Translations under genes and position numbers: made by a program
Assembly: GCA_965198095.1 (NCBI GenBank)
Contig: OZ240239.1
Location: 1 to 64,000, forward strand
Origin: CBDFJH01 sp965198095
GTDB taxonomy: Bacteria > Latescibacterota > UBA2968 > GCA-2709665
DNA length: 64,000 nt
Reading direction: 5' to 3'
Shown here: piece after piece, positions 27,371 through 36,245 of the stretch
How positions within the stretch are numbered: the first letter of the stretch is position 1
How the letters are laid out: each line of letters starts with the position of its first letter
Notes under the pieces: generated by a model
The model's input: the letters and a program-made list of their open reading frames with translations, nothing else
Databases searched by the model: none
Told to the model about the DNA's origin: nothing

Positions 27371-28702
27371 ATGAAAGAGCGGCCCCGATCCATCAAAGTC
27401 CTCGAACACAACCAGCAATACATCCCCGGCGGCGTGGTTTCGGGCGTGCGCAAGGTGGAGCCCACCATCGCCTTTGCCCGCGCCCAGGGTGCCTACCTGT
27501 GGGACGTGGACGGCAACCGCTACATCGACTTTCACGCCGCCTTTGCACCGCACGTCCTGGGTCACAACGACCCGCACGTCAACCAGGCCGTCACCAGGGT
27601 CCTCGAGGACAAAATGAGCCTCTATGGCACGGGCACTAACGCACTCGAGGGCCGCCTGGCCGAATTCATCTGCACCCACGTACCGGCGGTGGAAAATGTC
27701 GAGCTCCTCAACACCGGCTCCGAAGCCAATATCGCCGCCCTGCGCCTCGCCCGCGCCACAACCGGGCGCGACCACGTCATCGTCATGCAGGGCGGCTTCA
27801 ACGGCTCGCACAACGAACTCGCCTGCAATGTCCTCACCCCCCTGGAGCAGCTCGGGCCGCGCGTCTCCCCCGGCGAATACCCCTACGTCCGCCTGGGACC
27901 GGGCCTCCCCCGGGTACAGGAGCAACTGGTGCACGTGATCAACTTCAACGACCTGGACTCCGTGCGCTACATCTGCGAGCGCGACCCCGTCGCCGCCCTC
28001 GTCACCGAGCCCATCCTCCAGAACATCGGCATCCTCAAGCCGCAGCCGGGCTACCTCCAGGGCCTGCGCGAGCTGGCCGATCACTACGGCTTTGTCCTCA
28101 TCTTCGACGAAGTCAAGACCGGTTTCCGCTACTCGGTGGGCGGCTACAGCCACATCAGCGGCGTCCGGCCCGACCTGGTGGTCTTTGCCAAGGCCATTGC
28201 CAACGGCTTCCCCCTGGCCGCACTAGGCGGTAAAGCCGAGCTCATGGACCGCTTCGCCCATCCGAATCCGACCTGGCGCCCGCTCATCGCCGGGACCTAC
28301 AGCGGCCACCCCGTCTGCGTTGCCGCGGCCATCGCCACCATCGAACGCCTGCTCGAAGACGACGGTGCGGTCTACCGCCACCTGGAGCACCTGGGCGCGC
28401 AGGCCCAGGAAGGCATCGAGGCGCTCCTGCGCTCGCACAGCATAGAAGGCATGGTGGCGCGCCAGGGCTCGGCCTTCTGCATCTACTTCATGGACCACGA
28501 GCCCCGCGACTGGCACGACCTCGCCTCTCACCACGACTTCGAGCAGGACGTGGCCATGCGCCGCGCCCTGATCGACGCAGGAATCTACTTCTTTCCGGTG
28601 GCCACCAAGCAGTGCTCGATCTCCGCGGCGCACACGGAAGAGGATATCGCCACTACCCTGAAAGCCCTGGACAGCTCCCTTGCCACTGTGTTCAACAATT
28701 GA
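27371..28702 (+). CDS. Class III aminotransferase (glutamate-1-semialdehyde aminomutase-like)
   Basis: 443 residues. PLP fold type I motifs: GAYLWDVDGNRYIDFHAAFA near 40-59, LLNTGSEANIAALRLARA, LIFDEVKTGFRYSVGGY with the PLP-binding Asp, and VVFAKAIANGFPLAALGG with the Schiff-base Lys. The family includes glutamate-1-semialdehyde aminomutase, but many catabolic relatives transaminate amino-sugar or omega-amino substrates; here no haem genes are near. It lies directly behind remnants of two other catabolic genes on the plus strand, so it is probably the survivor of a larger operon. The ribosome site is weak (GGGAAACC). Confidence 0.85.
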   Translation: MKERPRSIKVLEHNQQYIPGGVVSGVRKVEPTIAFARAQGAYLWDVDGNRYIDFHAAFAPHVLGHNDPHVNQAVTRVLEDKMSLYGTGTNALEGRLAEFICTHVPAVENVELLNTGSEANIAALRLARATTGRDHVIVMQGGFNGSHNELACNVLTPLEQLGPRVSPGEYPYVRLGPGLPRVQEQLVHVINFNDLDSVRYICERDPVAALVTEPILQNIGILKPQPGYLQGLRELADHYGFVLIFDEVKTGFRYSVGGYSHISGVRPDLVVFAKAIANGFPLAALGGKAELMDRFAHPNPTWRPLIAGTYSGHPVCVAAAIATIERLLEDDGAVYRHLEHLGAQAQEGIEALLRSHSIEGMVARQGSAFCIYFMDHEPRDWHDLASHHDFEQDVAMRRALIDAGIYFFPVATKQCSISAAHTEEDIATTLKALDSSLATVFNN

Positions 28703-28765
28703 AAGCAATGCCAGACGCGATCCTGAAAGACACGATTTCGCTGAAGATGAGAAGGATCCCGTTCT

Positions 28766-28915
28766 TCATGCCGCCCCTGCCAGTCGGGGGTCGTCCACGC
28801 CCAACTCCCGCACGCGCGCGATCCAGCGCCGGCGTCTGGGCCTGTCCTCTGGGTTGGCCCACCAATGCGGATCACAAAAGGGGTCGTCGGGCCGGTCATA
28901 CGAGGCCGTCGTTGT
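28766..28915 (-). pseudogene. Unrecognised C-terminal gene fragment
   Basis: A frame ending at TGA 28768-28766 reads RPDDPFCDPHWWANPEDRP and RRRRWIARVRELGVDDPRL. It looks like protein but has no start of its own and follows the frameshifted Gfo/Idh remnant. I cannot assign a family. Confidence 0.3.
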
Positions 28916-28919
28916 GAGA

Positions 28920-29137
28920 TTGTTGACCCGTTGCCGCCGCGTCGCCTCTTCTCGGCTCAATACGACAGCGAACGCTCGTATACGTGTGAACACCGTATGA
29001 TTCGCCTACTTCATGCAGCGCCTCTTCATCTTTGTCGCACACTGCCACAAAATCATAGACGTGGCTCAGTTTTGGGTACAATGGCTAGATGGGCGCCGCG
29101 ACCGCGCCGGCCAAATCCAATCAGGGCCAGTTTCAGT
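28920..29137 (-). pseudogene. N-terminal remnant of a Gfo/Idh/MocA oxidoreductase
   Basis: Directly after the mannonate dehydratase stop, one frame reads KLALIGFGRRGRGAHLAIVP, the dinucleotide-binding start of a Gfo/Idh/MocA protein. At an AAAA run the homology moves to another frame: KLSHVYDFVAVCDKDEEA then LHEVGESYGVHTYTS, after which it decays. A one-base indel in the homopolymer plus loss of the rest explains it. The intact gene would have followed mannonate dehydratase in one operon. Confidence 0.6.
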
Positions 29138-30124
29138 TTATGTGACCCTAATGGCATCCAGATACCCCTTCATCTGTCCCACACAGAACGCGATGTACTC
29201 ACGCCCCTCGGGACCGTCGGTCGCGAGCTTCATAATGTGATCGTAATCGATCGCGCCATCGTATCCGACATCGTGCAGGGCCTTTGCGACCTCGAACATG
29301 TTCAGGTCCCCCCGGTCCGGAATCACCTCCTGGTAGCCTCCCGTAGCTGGGATCGTCCCCTTCACGTTCCGAAAGTGGACGTGGAAGATCTTCCCCTTCT
29401 CGCCGAACCGACGGATCCCCTCGAACACCTCCTGGCCGGACTCGTAGCGTGTTCCCACACAGAACGTCATGCCGTTGTGGTCGGACGGCACTTCCGAAAA
29501 TAGTCGATCGAACGCATCGAAGTCGTAGAGGATTTGTGCGACGCCGTTAAGGCTCGGAACGGGTGGATCGTTCCCGTGCATCGCGATCTTGACCCCGGCC
29601 TCCTCTGCGGCCGGGATGGCGGCCCGGTAGATCTTCAAGGTCCTCTCCCAGAGCTCCTCGTGGCTCGGTGACGCCTCCAACAGGGGCCTGTCGAGCGCTT
29701 CTCGCAGATCCACCTTCAGGTGCCGATACCCTCCTCGACCCTCGACCCAGCTGCGGAGACGCTCGTCGGCCTTCGCGAGCTGCCCCGCCTGGAAACACTG
29801 CACCCCCACGATCGGGAATCCGAACTCTCCGCACAGCCCGATGTTATGGACCAGGTTGTCGATCTCCTGCTCGGCGTCGGGTTCACCCAGGAAGGCGGAC
29901 CGCAAGTAGCGGCTGAGCGAATTCGCCCGCTCGACCTTGAGGCCTGCCTTGTCTGCGACCTCCGCCACGCGCTCGACCCCCTCCCTGCTGAGCCGTCCGG
30001 TCTTCTTGTAAGAGGGACAGATGTCCAGAGTGATGTCCACCACATCGACACCGATCTGCTTGAGGAACTGGAAGTCCTTCGGTCGATCCAGCCAGTCCGG
30101 ACTGATGCGGGTCCCGATCTTCAT
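29138..30124 (-). CDS. uxuA: Mannonate dehydratase (UxuA family)
   Basis: 328 residues from MKIGTRISPDWLDRPKDFQF; ATG 30124 has AGGAGAT 6 bases upstream, so a longer in-frame start is rejected. The TIM-barrel family pattern is clear: VGVQCFQAG, GVKIAMHGNDPPVPSLNG, MTFCVGTRYESG, HVHFRNVKGTIPATGGYQE, and the DLNMFEVAKALHDVGYDG end with conserved metal-binding His and Cys. UxuA dehydrates D-mannonate to 2-keto-3-deoxygluconate in glucuronate catabolism, using Mn2+ or Fe2+. It is shorter than E. coli UxuA (~394 residues), as in many bacterial homologues. A Gfo/Idh reductase remnant follows at once. Confidence 0.8.
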   Translation of the reverse strand: MKIGTRISPDWLDRPKDFQFLKQIGVDVVDITLDICPSYKKTGRLSREGVERVAEVADKAGLKVERANSLSRYLRSAFLGEPDAEQEIDNLVHNIGLCGEFGFPIVGVQCFQAGQLAKADERLRSWVEGRGGYRHLKVDLREALDRPLLEASPSHEELWERTLKIYRAAIPAAEEAGVKIAMHGNDPPVPSLNGVAQILYDFDAFDRLFSEVPSDHNGMTFCVGTRYESGQEVFEGIRRFGEKGKIFHVHFRNVKGTIPATGGYQEVIPDRGDLNMFEVAKALHDVGYDGAIDYDHIMKLATDGPEGREYIAFCVGQMKGYLDAIRVT

Positions 30125-30158
30125 CGCTCTATCTCCTTCTTGTGCGCACGTTCCAGTC

Positions 30159-30320
30159 TTAGCTGAATTTCTCAGGCCAGTCATCGGGCCATACGGCCTC
30201 GCCTTCGTATGCTTTTTCGGGGTGCCAGATTCCCAGGGTCTGGATGGTGAGCCGGGGGTGGTTGGGCCGGTCCAGGCCCTCGAGCAGAGGCGAGATGCGC
30301 CCCGGCACACCCACGACTAA
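30159..30320 (-). pseudogene. 3' fragment of an unidentified gene cut by the IS1380 element
   Basis: The frame reads RISPLLEGLDRPNHPRLTIQ and TLGIWHPEKAYEGEAVWPDD, ending WPEKFS and TAA at 30161-30159. It is protein-like up to where the IS sequence begins, and has no start codon left. It sat directly upstream of mannonate dehydratase. I do not recognise the family. Confidence 0.4.
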
Positions 30321-30545
30321 GCCTTAAATAAGCGAGGTTGGTTGTTTACTGAACAGAAAGGCCAATTTGTGTTACGGTTTGGTTGATAGCAGTATCCGTG
30401 CTGCCTGATGTGGTGCTGGTGAGGTCGTTCTGGTGTTTGTTGGCGTGGTAAAGCGACCGGTTATTTGAGGGGTGGGCGTATTTGTCAGTTGCGTCTCGGT
30501 GGGCGTTGTGGGTCCCCTGGTACATGGTCACGGTTCGTGCCGGTG

Positions 30546-32025
30546 TCAGGTGAAGCCGGTTCGTTCAATGGTAGCCCAGGCGCTCAAGAGTCTTTTCAGG
30601 GATGGCTGATAGCCGATGATGCGCACCGTCGTGCTTCGGGCGTGTGTCACGACACGACAGGGATAAAGGATGATGTGTGAGAGGAAGGTCCGAAAGTCCA
30701 TACGGATATATTGTCGGCGATGGTTTTTTCGATGCATCATCAGGGCAAACCACGACTTGATGTTCCAGGCCAGTGCGGCGATGACCATGTAGGCCCAGTT
30801 GCTGATCAAGTCATACATGGGCACGCGCAGGGCATTGACGCCGTTTTTGAGCTGTTCGATCACGTTTTCCTGGTCGCATCGTTTGTTGGCAGCAAAGACG
30901 ACCTCGGCGGGAGTCAGGTCGTCGCGTGTGGTGATGTAGAAGAAATATCGGATATCGTCGAAGAGGGTCTGCTGGCCTTGGGTCTTACGGATATTTTTGC
31001 GGAGGACCACGACGCGGTAGGGGCGTTCGCATTTGCCGGGCTGGTAGGCAAACTCAGCCACGTCTTCGAAGTTGAGCGCCAGCTTGAGGTAGCCCCGCGC
31101 CTTGACGATACGCTGCTTCTCATTGTCTCGCCTGCCTCGTCGGCAAAAAGGCCGCTGCCTTCTCTGGGGCGCGTGAGGCCGGTGCAAGCGCTTCCAGTTG
31201 GCTTCGTCAAGGGCTTCGGCGCGTGTTCGTAAGGCGTTATTGCAGTCCATCCCAAAGATGAAATCGGTGTCCTTTGCCCAGCAATCAAAGTGACCGGTGA
31301 GCGAAAAGTCCGTGTCGCCGCCTGCCTGCTGCAGGCAGGCGTAGGCATAAACGCTGCGCATGGGGCTTCACCAGGGCGATGGCCGCATCGATCCAGGGTG
31401 CGGCCCCCTGGTGACTCGACGCGTTGCCCGGACGGTTGACCACATACAGCACCTCTTTGGTGTTGGCCAACGATACGATCAGGGGTGCATACCCCCACAC
31501 GCCCTTGTAGGAGATGTCCATACCGCCCTTCTTCTCCCCATACGTCGGGGCGGTCGTGCCATCCACATCGATGTAGGCGACCGGCTCCAGGACGCTGGAA
31601 GCGCGTTTTCGCCACAACTTGGGGCGTACCGCGTTAATGCAGTCCATCAGCCCGACCACGTCCGCTTCCCTGAAGCGACGCGTGAAGTCGCCCGCGGTGG
31701 TCGGGTCCGGGATCAGCTTCGCGTTCAAGGCATTCATGTAGGCCCCGTCATGTCGCAAACGCTCGATGTCTTCCAGACGCGTGCCACCGCACATAACGTT
31801 GTAGGCAAGGTTCAACACGTGATCCGACTCGTGATACGGCAGATGTACCTTCAGCAACTTCAACGTCGTGTCTATCTCCTTGACCAATCCCAACTTGGTC
31901 ACCAGACGATGCACGGTCGCAATGCCACCGTAGCTCATCGCCTCCGGTTGCGCGCTGACCTCGTAATGCACATAAGTGCTGCCAAACATCGGCTTGGCTT
32001 GTGCACAAAAGCGACCGCCAAGCAT
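30546..32025 (-). pseudogene. IS1380-family transposase interrupted by a 19-bp palindrome
   Basis: The N-terminal part (32025-31341) reads MSYGGIATVHRLVTKLGLV, LLKVHLPYHESDHVLNLAYN, LIPDPTTAGDFTRRFREAD and YIDVDGTTAPTYGEKKGG, all IS1380 hallmarks. It reaches KPHAQRLCLR, then a 19-base palindrome shifts the frame. The C-terminal part (from 31320) continues GDTDFSLTGHFDCWAKD, through YRVVVLRKNIRKTQGQ, CDQENVIEQLKNGVNALRVP and LAWNIKSWFALM. Removing exactly CCTGCCTGCTGCAGGCAGG (31321-31339) rejoins the two frames. The transposase is therefore inactive as it stands. Confidence 0.85.
31320..31340. repeat. Short palindromic repeat, copy 2, inside the transposase gene
   Basis: Identical 19-base core to that at 15806-15824, here flanked by G and C. 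It interrupts codons of an otherwise continuous transposase frame, showing it arrived as a discrete unit. Confidence 0.8.
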
Positions 32026-32151
32026 CTGGCGAGCACGTACCTTGCGCCCACAATTAACACTGTTCCTGCCCGCTCGGGAGGGAACACTATTCTGATCGTG
32101 CCGACGACGGAGGACGTCAATACCAGCGTGATGCGCAATCGATGAACACTC

Positions 32152-33474
32152 CTATGAGGCAGCCTCGTCGAGGGCGTTTCCGACGGCTGAAATCAGGCCG
32201 TCCACGTGATCCTCCCGGGTCGGGAGACTGATCGCGCACATGTTCAGCCCCTTCCCCGGGAAGTAGCCCTGGTTGAGCAGAGACAGGAACACGGCGTGTA
32301 CCATCGCTTTGTCCGACTGGGCCAGGTCGCGATAGTTACGCAGCCGGTCGATGCCGAAGCTGATGCTGAACAAGGATCCTGTCGTCGCGACCTGCGCCGT
32401 AACACCGCGGTCGGCGAACAAACTTTCCAGGCCGGCCTTCAGCCGATCCCCAAGGCGGTTCAGATGCGCATAAGCCTCGTCCGTCAAGGTTTCGAGCGTG
32501 GCGATCCCGGCTGCCATCGCCACGGCGTGACCGCTGTGGGTCCCGCTCTGCCAAACAGGTGCAGACCCACCGGAGTTGTCCACCAGGTCCATAATGTCCG
32601 CTCGCCCCCCGAAGGCCCCGATCGGAAACCCGCCGCCGACCATCTTGCCGAAGCAGGTCAGGTCGGGCCTGACCCCCACGTGGCCCTGGAAGCCGCCCTT
32701 CGCCAAACGGAAACTCACGACTTCGTCGAGGATCAGCAGGACGCCGAGTTCCTCGGTAATCTCGCGCACCCTCCGGATGAACTCGTGCCGGATCGCGATA
32801 ATGCCTGCCTTTGGATCGAGGATCACACACGCCAGTTCGTTGCGGTGGCGCGACAGGAGTCGCTCGACGCTCTCCTCGTCGTTGTAGGGCAGGACGATCG
32901 TATCCTCGTGGGCGTGTGGCGCCATGCCTCCTGCGCCCGGAACGGCGCTGGGCTCGGAGGCTTCGCCGGCGGATTCCAGCGGCGGAGCCACGCTGATTTC
33001 GACGGCGTCGTGACTGCCGTGGTAACCCCCTTCGAACTTCGCGACTTTAGGCCTGCCGCTGAAGCATCTCGCGAGCCGGATGGCGTGCAGCGTGGCTTCC
33101 GTCCCAGAATTGACGAAACGGATGCGCTCGACCGAGGGCACGCGTCTGCACATCATCCGGGCCAGCCGGGTCTCGACGCCCGTCGGGGCGCCAAGCGCGA
33201 TGCCATCGGCCAGCTGCCGCTCAACGGCGTCCAGGATCGCGGGATGGTTGTGCCCCAATACCTGCGCGGTGTGGTGGTTCGAGAAGTCGATGTAGGACCT
33301 GCCGTCCACGTCTTCGAGCACACACCCTTTTGCTCGACGCAGCGTGATCGGGTAGGGCGCGAAGAAATAGGCGCCCTTGGCGGCGCCGGCGTTCACCGAT
33401 CGACCGTCCTCGAACATCTGACGGGAGGTCGGTGTCAGCTCGCGGTATCTGGCTTCGATGGTCTCTCGAGACAT
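32152..33474 (-). CDS. Class III aminotransferase (glutamate-1-semialdehyde aminomutase-like)
   Basis: 440 residues from MSRETIEARYRELTPTSRQM; the ATG at 33474 is preferred to an in-frame TTG eleven codons earlier. PLP motifs: GCVLEDVDGRSYIDFSNHHT, RIRFVNSGTEATLHAIRLAR, LLILDEVVSFRLAKGGF with the PLP Asp, and LTCFGKMVGGGFPIGAFGG with the Schiff-base Lys. It is related to, but distinct from, the plus-strand aminotransferase at 27.4 kb. Context (Gfo/Idh, isomerase, amidohydrolase) suggests a catabolic transaminase for an amino-sugar derivative rather than haem synthesis. It is the last gene of the run before the IS1380 element. Confidence 0.83.
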   Translation of the reverse strand: MSRETIEARYRELTPTSRQMFEDGRSVNAGAAKGAYFFAPYPITLRRAKGCVLEDVDGRSYIDFSNHHTAQVLGHNHPAILDAVERQLADGIALGAPTGVETRLARMMCRRVPSVERIRFVNSGTEATLHAIRLARCFSGRPKVAKFEGGYHGSHDAVEISVAPPLESAGEASEPSAVPGAGGMAPHAHEDTIVLPYNDEESVERLLSRHRNELACVILDPKAGIIAIRHEFIRRVREITEELGVLLILDEVVSFRLAKGGFQGHVGVRPDLTCFGKMVGGGFPIGAFGGRADIMDLVDNSGGSAPVWQSGTHSGHAVAMAAGIATLETLTDEAYAHLNRLGDRLKAGLESLFADRGVTAQVATTGSLFSISFGIDRLRNYRDLAQSDKAMVHAVFLSLLNQGYFPGKGLNMCAISLPTREDHVDGLISAVGNALDEAAS

Positions 33475-33542
33475 TAAACAATCCCGTGGCAGGGTTTCCC
33501 CGTGCAAGGTAACGCTTGGGCCCGAAGCTTCTCGGCGCCCCG

Positions 33543-34109
33543 TTACAGGCTCAACAGCCGCTTTGCGTTCTCTCCAAGCACGAGGCGTTTTTCGTCATCG
33601 CTGATCTCGGCGGTAATGATCTTACCCAGCTGCGGTCTCGGATCCATGAGCGGGACATCCGACCCGAAGACCACGCGATCGGCACCCGCTTCGGCGACCA
33701 GCCTTTCGATCACCCCGGGTTCGCGGAAGGTGGAGCACGTTTCGAGGTAGACATTCGAAAACCGCTGAGCCGCCTGGATAGCCTGACTGCGGTACGGCTC
33801 GGAATTGCCTGAATGGCCGATCACGAAGTTCGCTGCCGGGTAGCGCCCCGCGATGTCCTCGATGTAGACGGGCGAACACGTTTCTCCGACCCCAGTGTGC
33901 GAAATGACCGCCAGACTGCGTTCGTCCGCGAACCGGTAGATCGGGTCCCAGACAGGATCGTTCAACTGCCAGCGGGTATAGGGCGGATAGATCTTGATCG
34001 CAAGAAAGCCGAGCTTGTCGATCGCGCGTTCCAACTCGGGGACGATACATTCTGGCATCACGGGAGAGACATAGGCGAAGCCGATGAACTTGTCGGGGTA
34101 ACGGGCCAC
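33543..34109 (-). CDS. Amidohydrolase-2-family protein, 5'-truncated
   Basis: The frame contains PDKFIGFAYVSPVMPECIVP, GFLAIKIYPPYTRWQLND, LAVISHTGVGETCSPVYIED, NFVIGHSGNSEPY and DRVVFGSDVPLMDPRPQLG, the His, His and Asp metal and active-site segments of amidohydrolase family 2. The opening I-D-x-H-x-H segment is missing. Protein-like sequence (SSGHDSKDLLWHLSNAAYV) continues in frame upstream to about 34165, where it runs into the isomerase stop at 34171. So roughly 70-80 N-terminal residues were deleted. A GTG at 34109 could start a 188-residue product, but without the first His pair it is probably inactive. Confidence 0.7.
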   Translation of the reverse strand: MARYPDKFIGFAYVSPVMPECIVPELERAIDKLGFLAIKIYPPYTRWQLNDPVWDPIYRFADERSLAVISHTGVGETCSPVYIEDIAGRYPAANFVIGHSGNSEPYRSQAIQAAQRFSNVYLETCSTFREPGVIERLVAEAGADRVVFGSDVPLMDPRPQLGKIITAEISDDEKRLVLGENAKRLLSL

Positions 34110-34170
34110 ATACGCCGCGTTGCTCAGGTGCCATAGCAGATCCTTCGAGTCATGGCCACTGCTTGACTCC

Positions 34171-34941
34171 CTAGTTGAGGCCCATCGCTTTGAGGTTTTT
34201 CAGGCTGATGCCGAGGCTTTCGAACGGATCCCGCTCGCATCTGTCCTGCTCGACGACGTACCAGCGCGCGCCGGCCTCCCGGCAGGCGTCCAGGATGGCC
34301 GGCCAGTTGAGGTTGCCTTCTCCTACCTCCGCAAAAAACTGCTCGCCGCCCACGATCGCCATGTCCTTGACGTGGATCACGTCGGCGCGGCCTTTGGCCT
34401 TTCGGATCCAGGCGGCAGGGTCGGCGCCCCCGTGCTGCACCCAGTAGGTGTCGATCTCGAACTGGAAGACGTCTGGATCGCTCTCTTCGAACAGGATGTT
34501 CAGGCCGGTGCGGCCGTCGAAGCGTTCGAACTCGAAACTGTGGTTGTGGTAGCTGAAGATCAGGCCGCCGGCCGCGAGCTTGCGGGCAACTTCAGATGCC
34601 TCCGCGGCGAACCTTTTGTAGCCCTCACCGCCCGCTTCCCGGTAGGCCGGAGGCATGGAGCTGACGGAAAGGTAGCCACAGTCCCAGAGGCGATGCTCGT
34701 CGATGACGGTCCGGGTCTCGTCGCGCAGGCGGTCGAAGTCGGTGTGCGTGCTGCAGATCGTGAGGCCCTCGCCGTCGACGATCGTTTTGAGCGCTCCGGG
34801 TTCGATCGGCCCGAGTCCGGAGATCTGGACGGCGTCGTAGCCCAGGCCCTTCACCTTCTTCATCGTTTCCGCAATGTCAGCAGCGGTGCGCGTGAAGTCC
34901 CGAAGGGTATACATCTGTGCGGCCAGAACAGTGTTGGACAT
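34171..34941 (-). CDS. Sugar phosphate isomerase/epimerase (xylose isomerase-like TIM barrel)
   Basis: 256 residues. AP-endonuclease-2/xylose-isomerase-like barrel with the usual metal-ligand segments: QMYTLRDFTRTAADIAETM, ISGLGPIEPG, GLTICSTHTDFDRL, LIFSYHNHSFEFERFDGRTG, FQFEIDTYWVQHGGADP, DVIHVKDMAIV and YVVEQDRCERDPFESL. These supply the Glu, Asp, His and Glu ligands. Such enzymes isomerise or epimerise keto-sugars, often next to Gfo/Idh oxidoreductases, as here (45-bp gap to the upstream Gfo/Idh gene). Exact substrate unknown. An AGGAGAGG-type ribosome site precedes the ATG. Confidence 0.85.
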   Translation of the reverse strand: MSNTVLAAQMYTLRDFTRTAADIAETMKKVKGLGYDAVQISGLGPIEPGALKTIVDGEGLTICSTHTDFDRLRDETRTVIDEHRLWDCGYLSVSSMPPAYREAGGEGYKRFAAEASEVARKLAAGGLIFSYHNHSFEFERFDGRTGLNILFEESDPDVFQFEIDTYWVQHGGADPAAWIRKAKGRADVIHVKDMAIVGGEQFFAEVGEGNLNWPAILDACREAGARWYVVEQDRCERDPFESLGISLKNLKAMGLN

Positions 34942-34986
34942 CCTCTCCTCCTAAAAAAGGGTTCATCGCCGAATGCCGGGTCTTCG

Positions 34987-36057
34987 TCACGGCGCTTCGA
35001 CATCGACGCGGCGACCCGTAAGGCTCGACGCGTAAGCGCCGTCGATCACCCGGGCCACTTGCAGGGCGTCACGCCCGGAGGCAGGGATCTCGCCCTGTCC
35101 CTGGGCCGCGTGGATGAAATCCCGTATGAACGCCTCGCCGTGAACCCCGGCGTAGGCAGGCGACTTTGCGACAGTGAAGTCGTATTCTCTCCGTGGCGAA
35201 TCTGCCCACGCCTCGTGCGTCGTCTCCGCGAACAAGTGGCTCGGCTGGCCGACGTCATCCCAGTAGATGCGGCCGAGCCGGCCGTTGATGCCCGTGTAGG
35301 TGTCGTAGGTGGGCGTGTCTCCGTAGCGCTCCCCTTTCAGGGCCATGGTATAGCCGTTGTGGAGCGATCCGACCGCGCCCGATCGAAATCGCAACGACAG
35401 GACGGCAATGTCTTCCACGTCGATGGCTTCACCGCTCCGCGTGGCCACTTCCGCCGCGACGGAGACGATCTCATCGCCGGTGACGTAGCGCATCAGGTCG
35501 ATGTAGTGGCACCCCAGCCAGGCCAGAATCCCGCCGCCAGCCTCTTCTTCGTGGAACAGCCATTTGCTCGGGTCCCGAATGCCCGGTTGGGTCGTCAGCA
35601 TCCTGATCTCCATCGACATCAGGGGACCGATGAGGCCCTGCAAGACCAGCCGGCGCGCCTCCTGTATGAGCGGATGGTAGCGGTTCTGATAGCAGGTGCC
35701 GAGCGCGAGTCCCCGGCGTTCGGCGAGATCCACGAGGCTGGCGACCTCCTCGGCGGTCGGCGCGATCGGCTTTTCCGCCATCAGGTGGATGTCGGACTCA
35801 AGCAGGCGGGTGAAAATGGCCGACTTTCGGTTGTTCCGAGTCGTGGCGATCGCGAAGGACGGTTTCACTCGCGCCAACAGATCATCCAGGTCGAACGTTA
35901 CCGTTTCCACCTTCGCCGGCTTGTCGACTTCGAGCGCTTCCACCGCATCGACGATATCGCCCCAAACGTGAATGGTCTCGATTTCGGGCAGAACCTGTAG
36001 CGTCTTCAAGTGTCCGTCGAAGTGAGGCTCGCCCGCCCCCAGCAGTGCCACGTTCAT
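34987..36057 (-). CDS. Gfo/Idh/MocA-family oxidoreductase
   Basis: 356 residues from MNVALLGAGEPHFDGHLKTL; the ATG at 36057 has AGGAGAGAG upstream, so the longer in-frame start is rejected. Rossmann start VALLGAGEPHFDGH, then FAIATTRNNRKSAIFTRLL and HLMAEKPIAPTAEE, with the family's E-K-P motif whose Lys is catalytic. GGGILAWLGCHYIDLMRYVTG carries the conserved Asp/His region. NAD(P)-dependent oxidoreductase acting on a sugar or cyclitol. It lies between the DUF6785 membrane protein and the isomerase, which suggests uptake followed by oxidation and isomerisation. Confidence 0.88.
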   Translation of the reverse strand: MNVALLGAGEPHFDGHLKTLQVLPEIETIHVWGDIVDAVEALEVDKPAKVETVTFDLDDLLARVKPSFAIATTRNNRKSAIFTRLLESDIHLMAEKPIAPTAEEVASLVDLAERRGLALGTCYQNRYHPLIQEARRLVLQGLIGPLMSMEIRMLTTQPGIRDPSKWLFHEEEAGGGILAWLGCHYIDLMRYVTGDEIVSVAAEVATRSGEAIDVEDIAVLSLRFRSGAVGSLHNGYTMALKGERYGDTPTYDTYTGINGRLGRIYWDDVGQPSHLFAETTHEAWADSPRREYDFTVAKSPAYAGVHGEAFIRDFIHAAQGQGEIPASGRDALQVARVIDGAYASSLTGRRVDVEAP

Positions 36058-36164
36058 ATGTCTCTCTCCTGTCTCAAGATCTTCGTTTGTCGCCCGCACG
36101 CCGCCAGGGACGGATCCGTTGCCTTCTGCGATCGGCGAGAATCTGATCTGCGCTGCTTTTCCGA

Positions 36165-36245
36165 TTCACGATTTACGATCCACGATCCACGGACTCCAGC
36201 CCGTGTCTTGCCTTCCCGGTACCCGATCCCCGGTACCCGTTCTCT
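36165..36245 (-). repeat. GGTACC/GATCCACG repeat at the membrane-protein stop
   Basis: GATCCACG units followed by two GGTACCCG units. It directly abuts the stop codon of the DUF6785 gene at 36246. Confidence 0.7.

Larger units (their letters stand above)
30320..32130 (-). mobile_element. IS1380-family insertion sequence, damaged
   Basis: Spans the transposase and flanking non-coding DNA. The left edge is placed where CTAAGCCTTAAATAAGCGAGG begins behind the truncated gene, near 30315-30320. The right edge lies just before the aminotransferase stop at 32152. I could not find a matching inverted repeat at the right end, so that edge is approximate and may be truncated. The element separates the uronate gene from the catabolic run to the right. 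Confidence 0.7.

Noticed and set aside
34120..36000. 626-codon plus-strand open frame
   Set aside because: Antisense to the isomerase and Gfo/Idh genes, with no recognisable domain or ribosome site.
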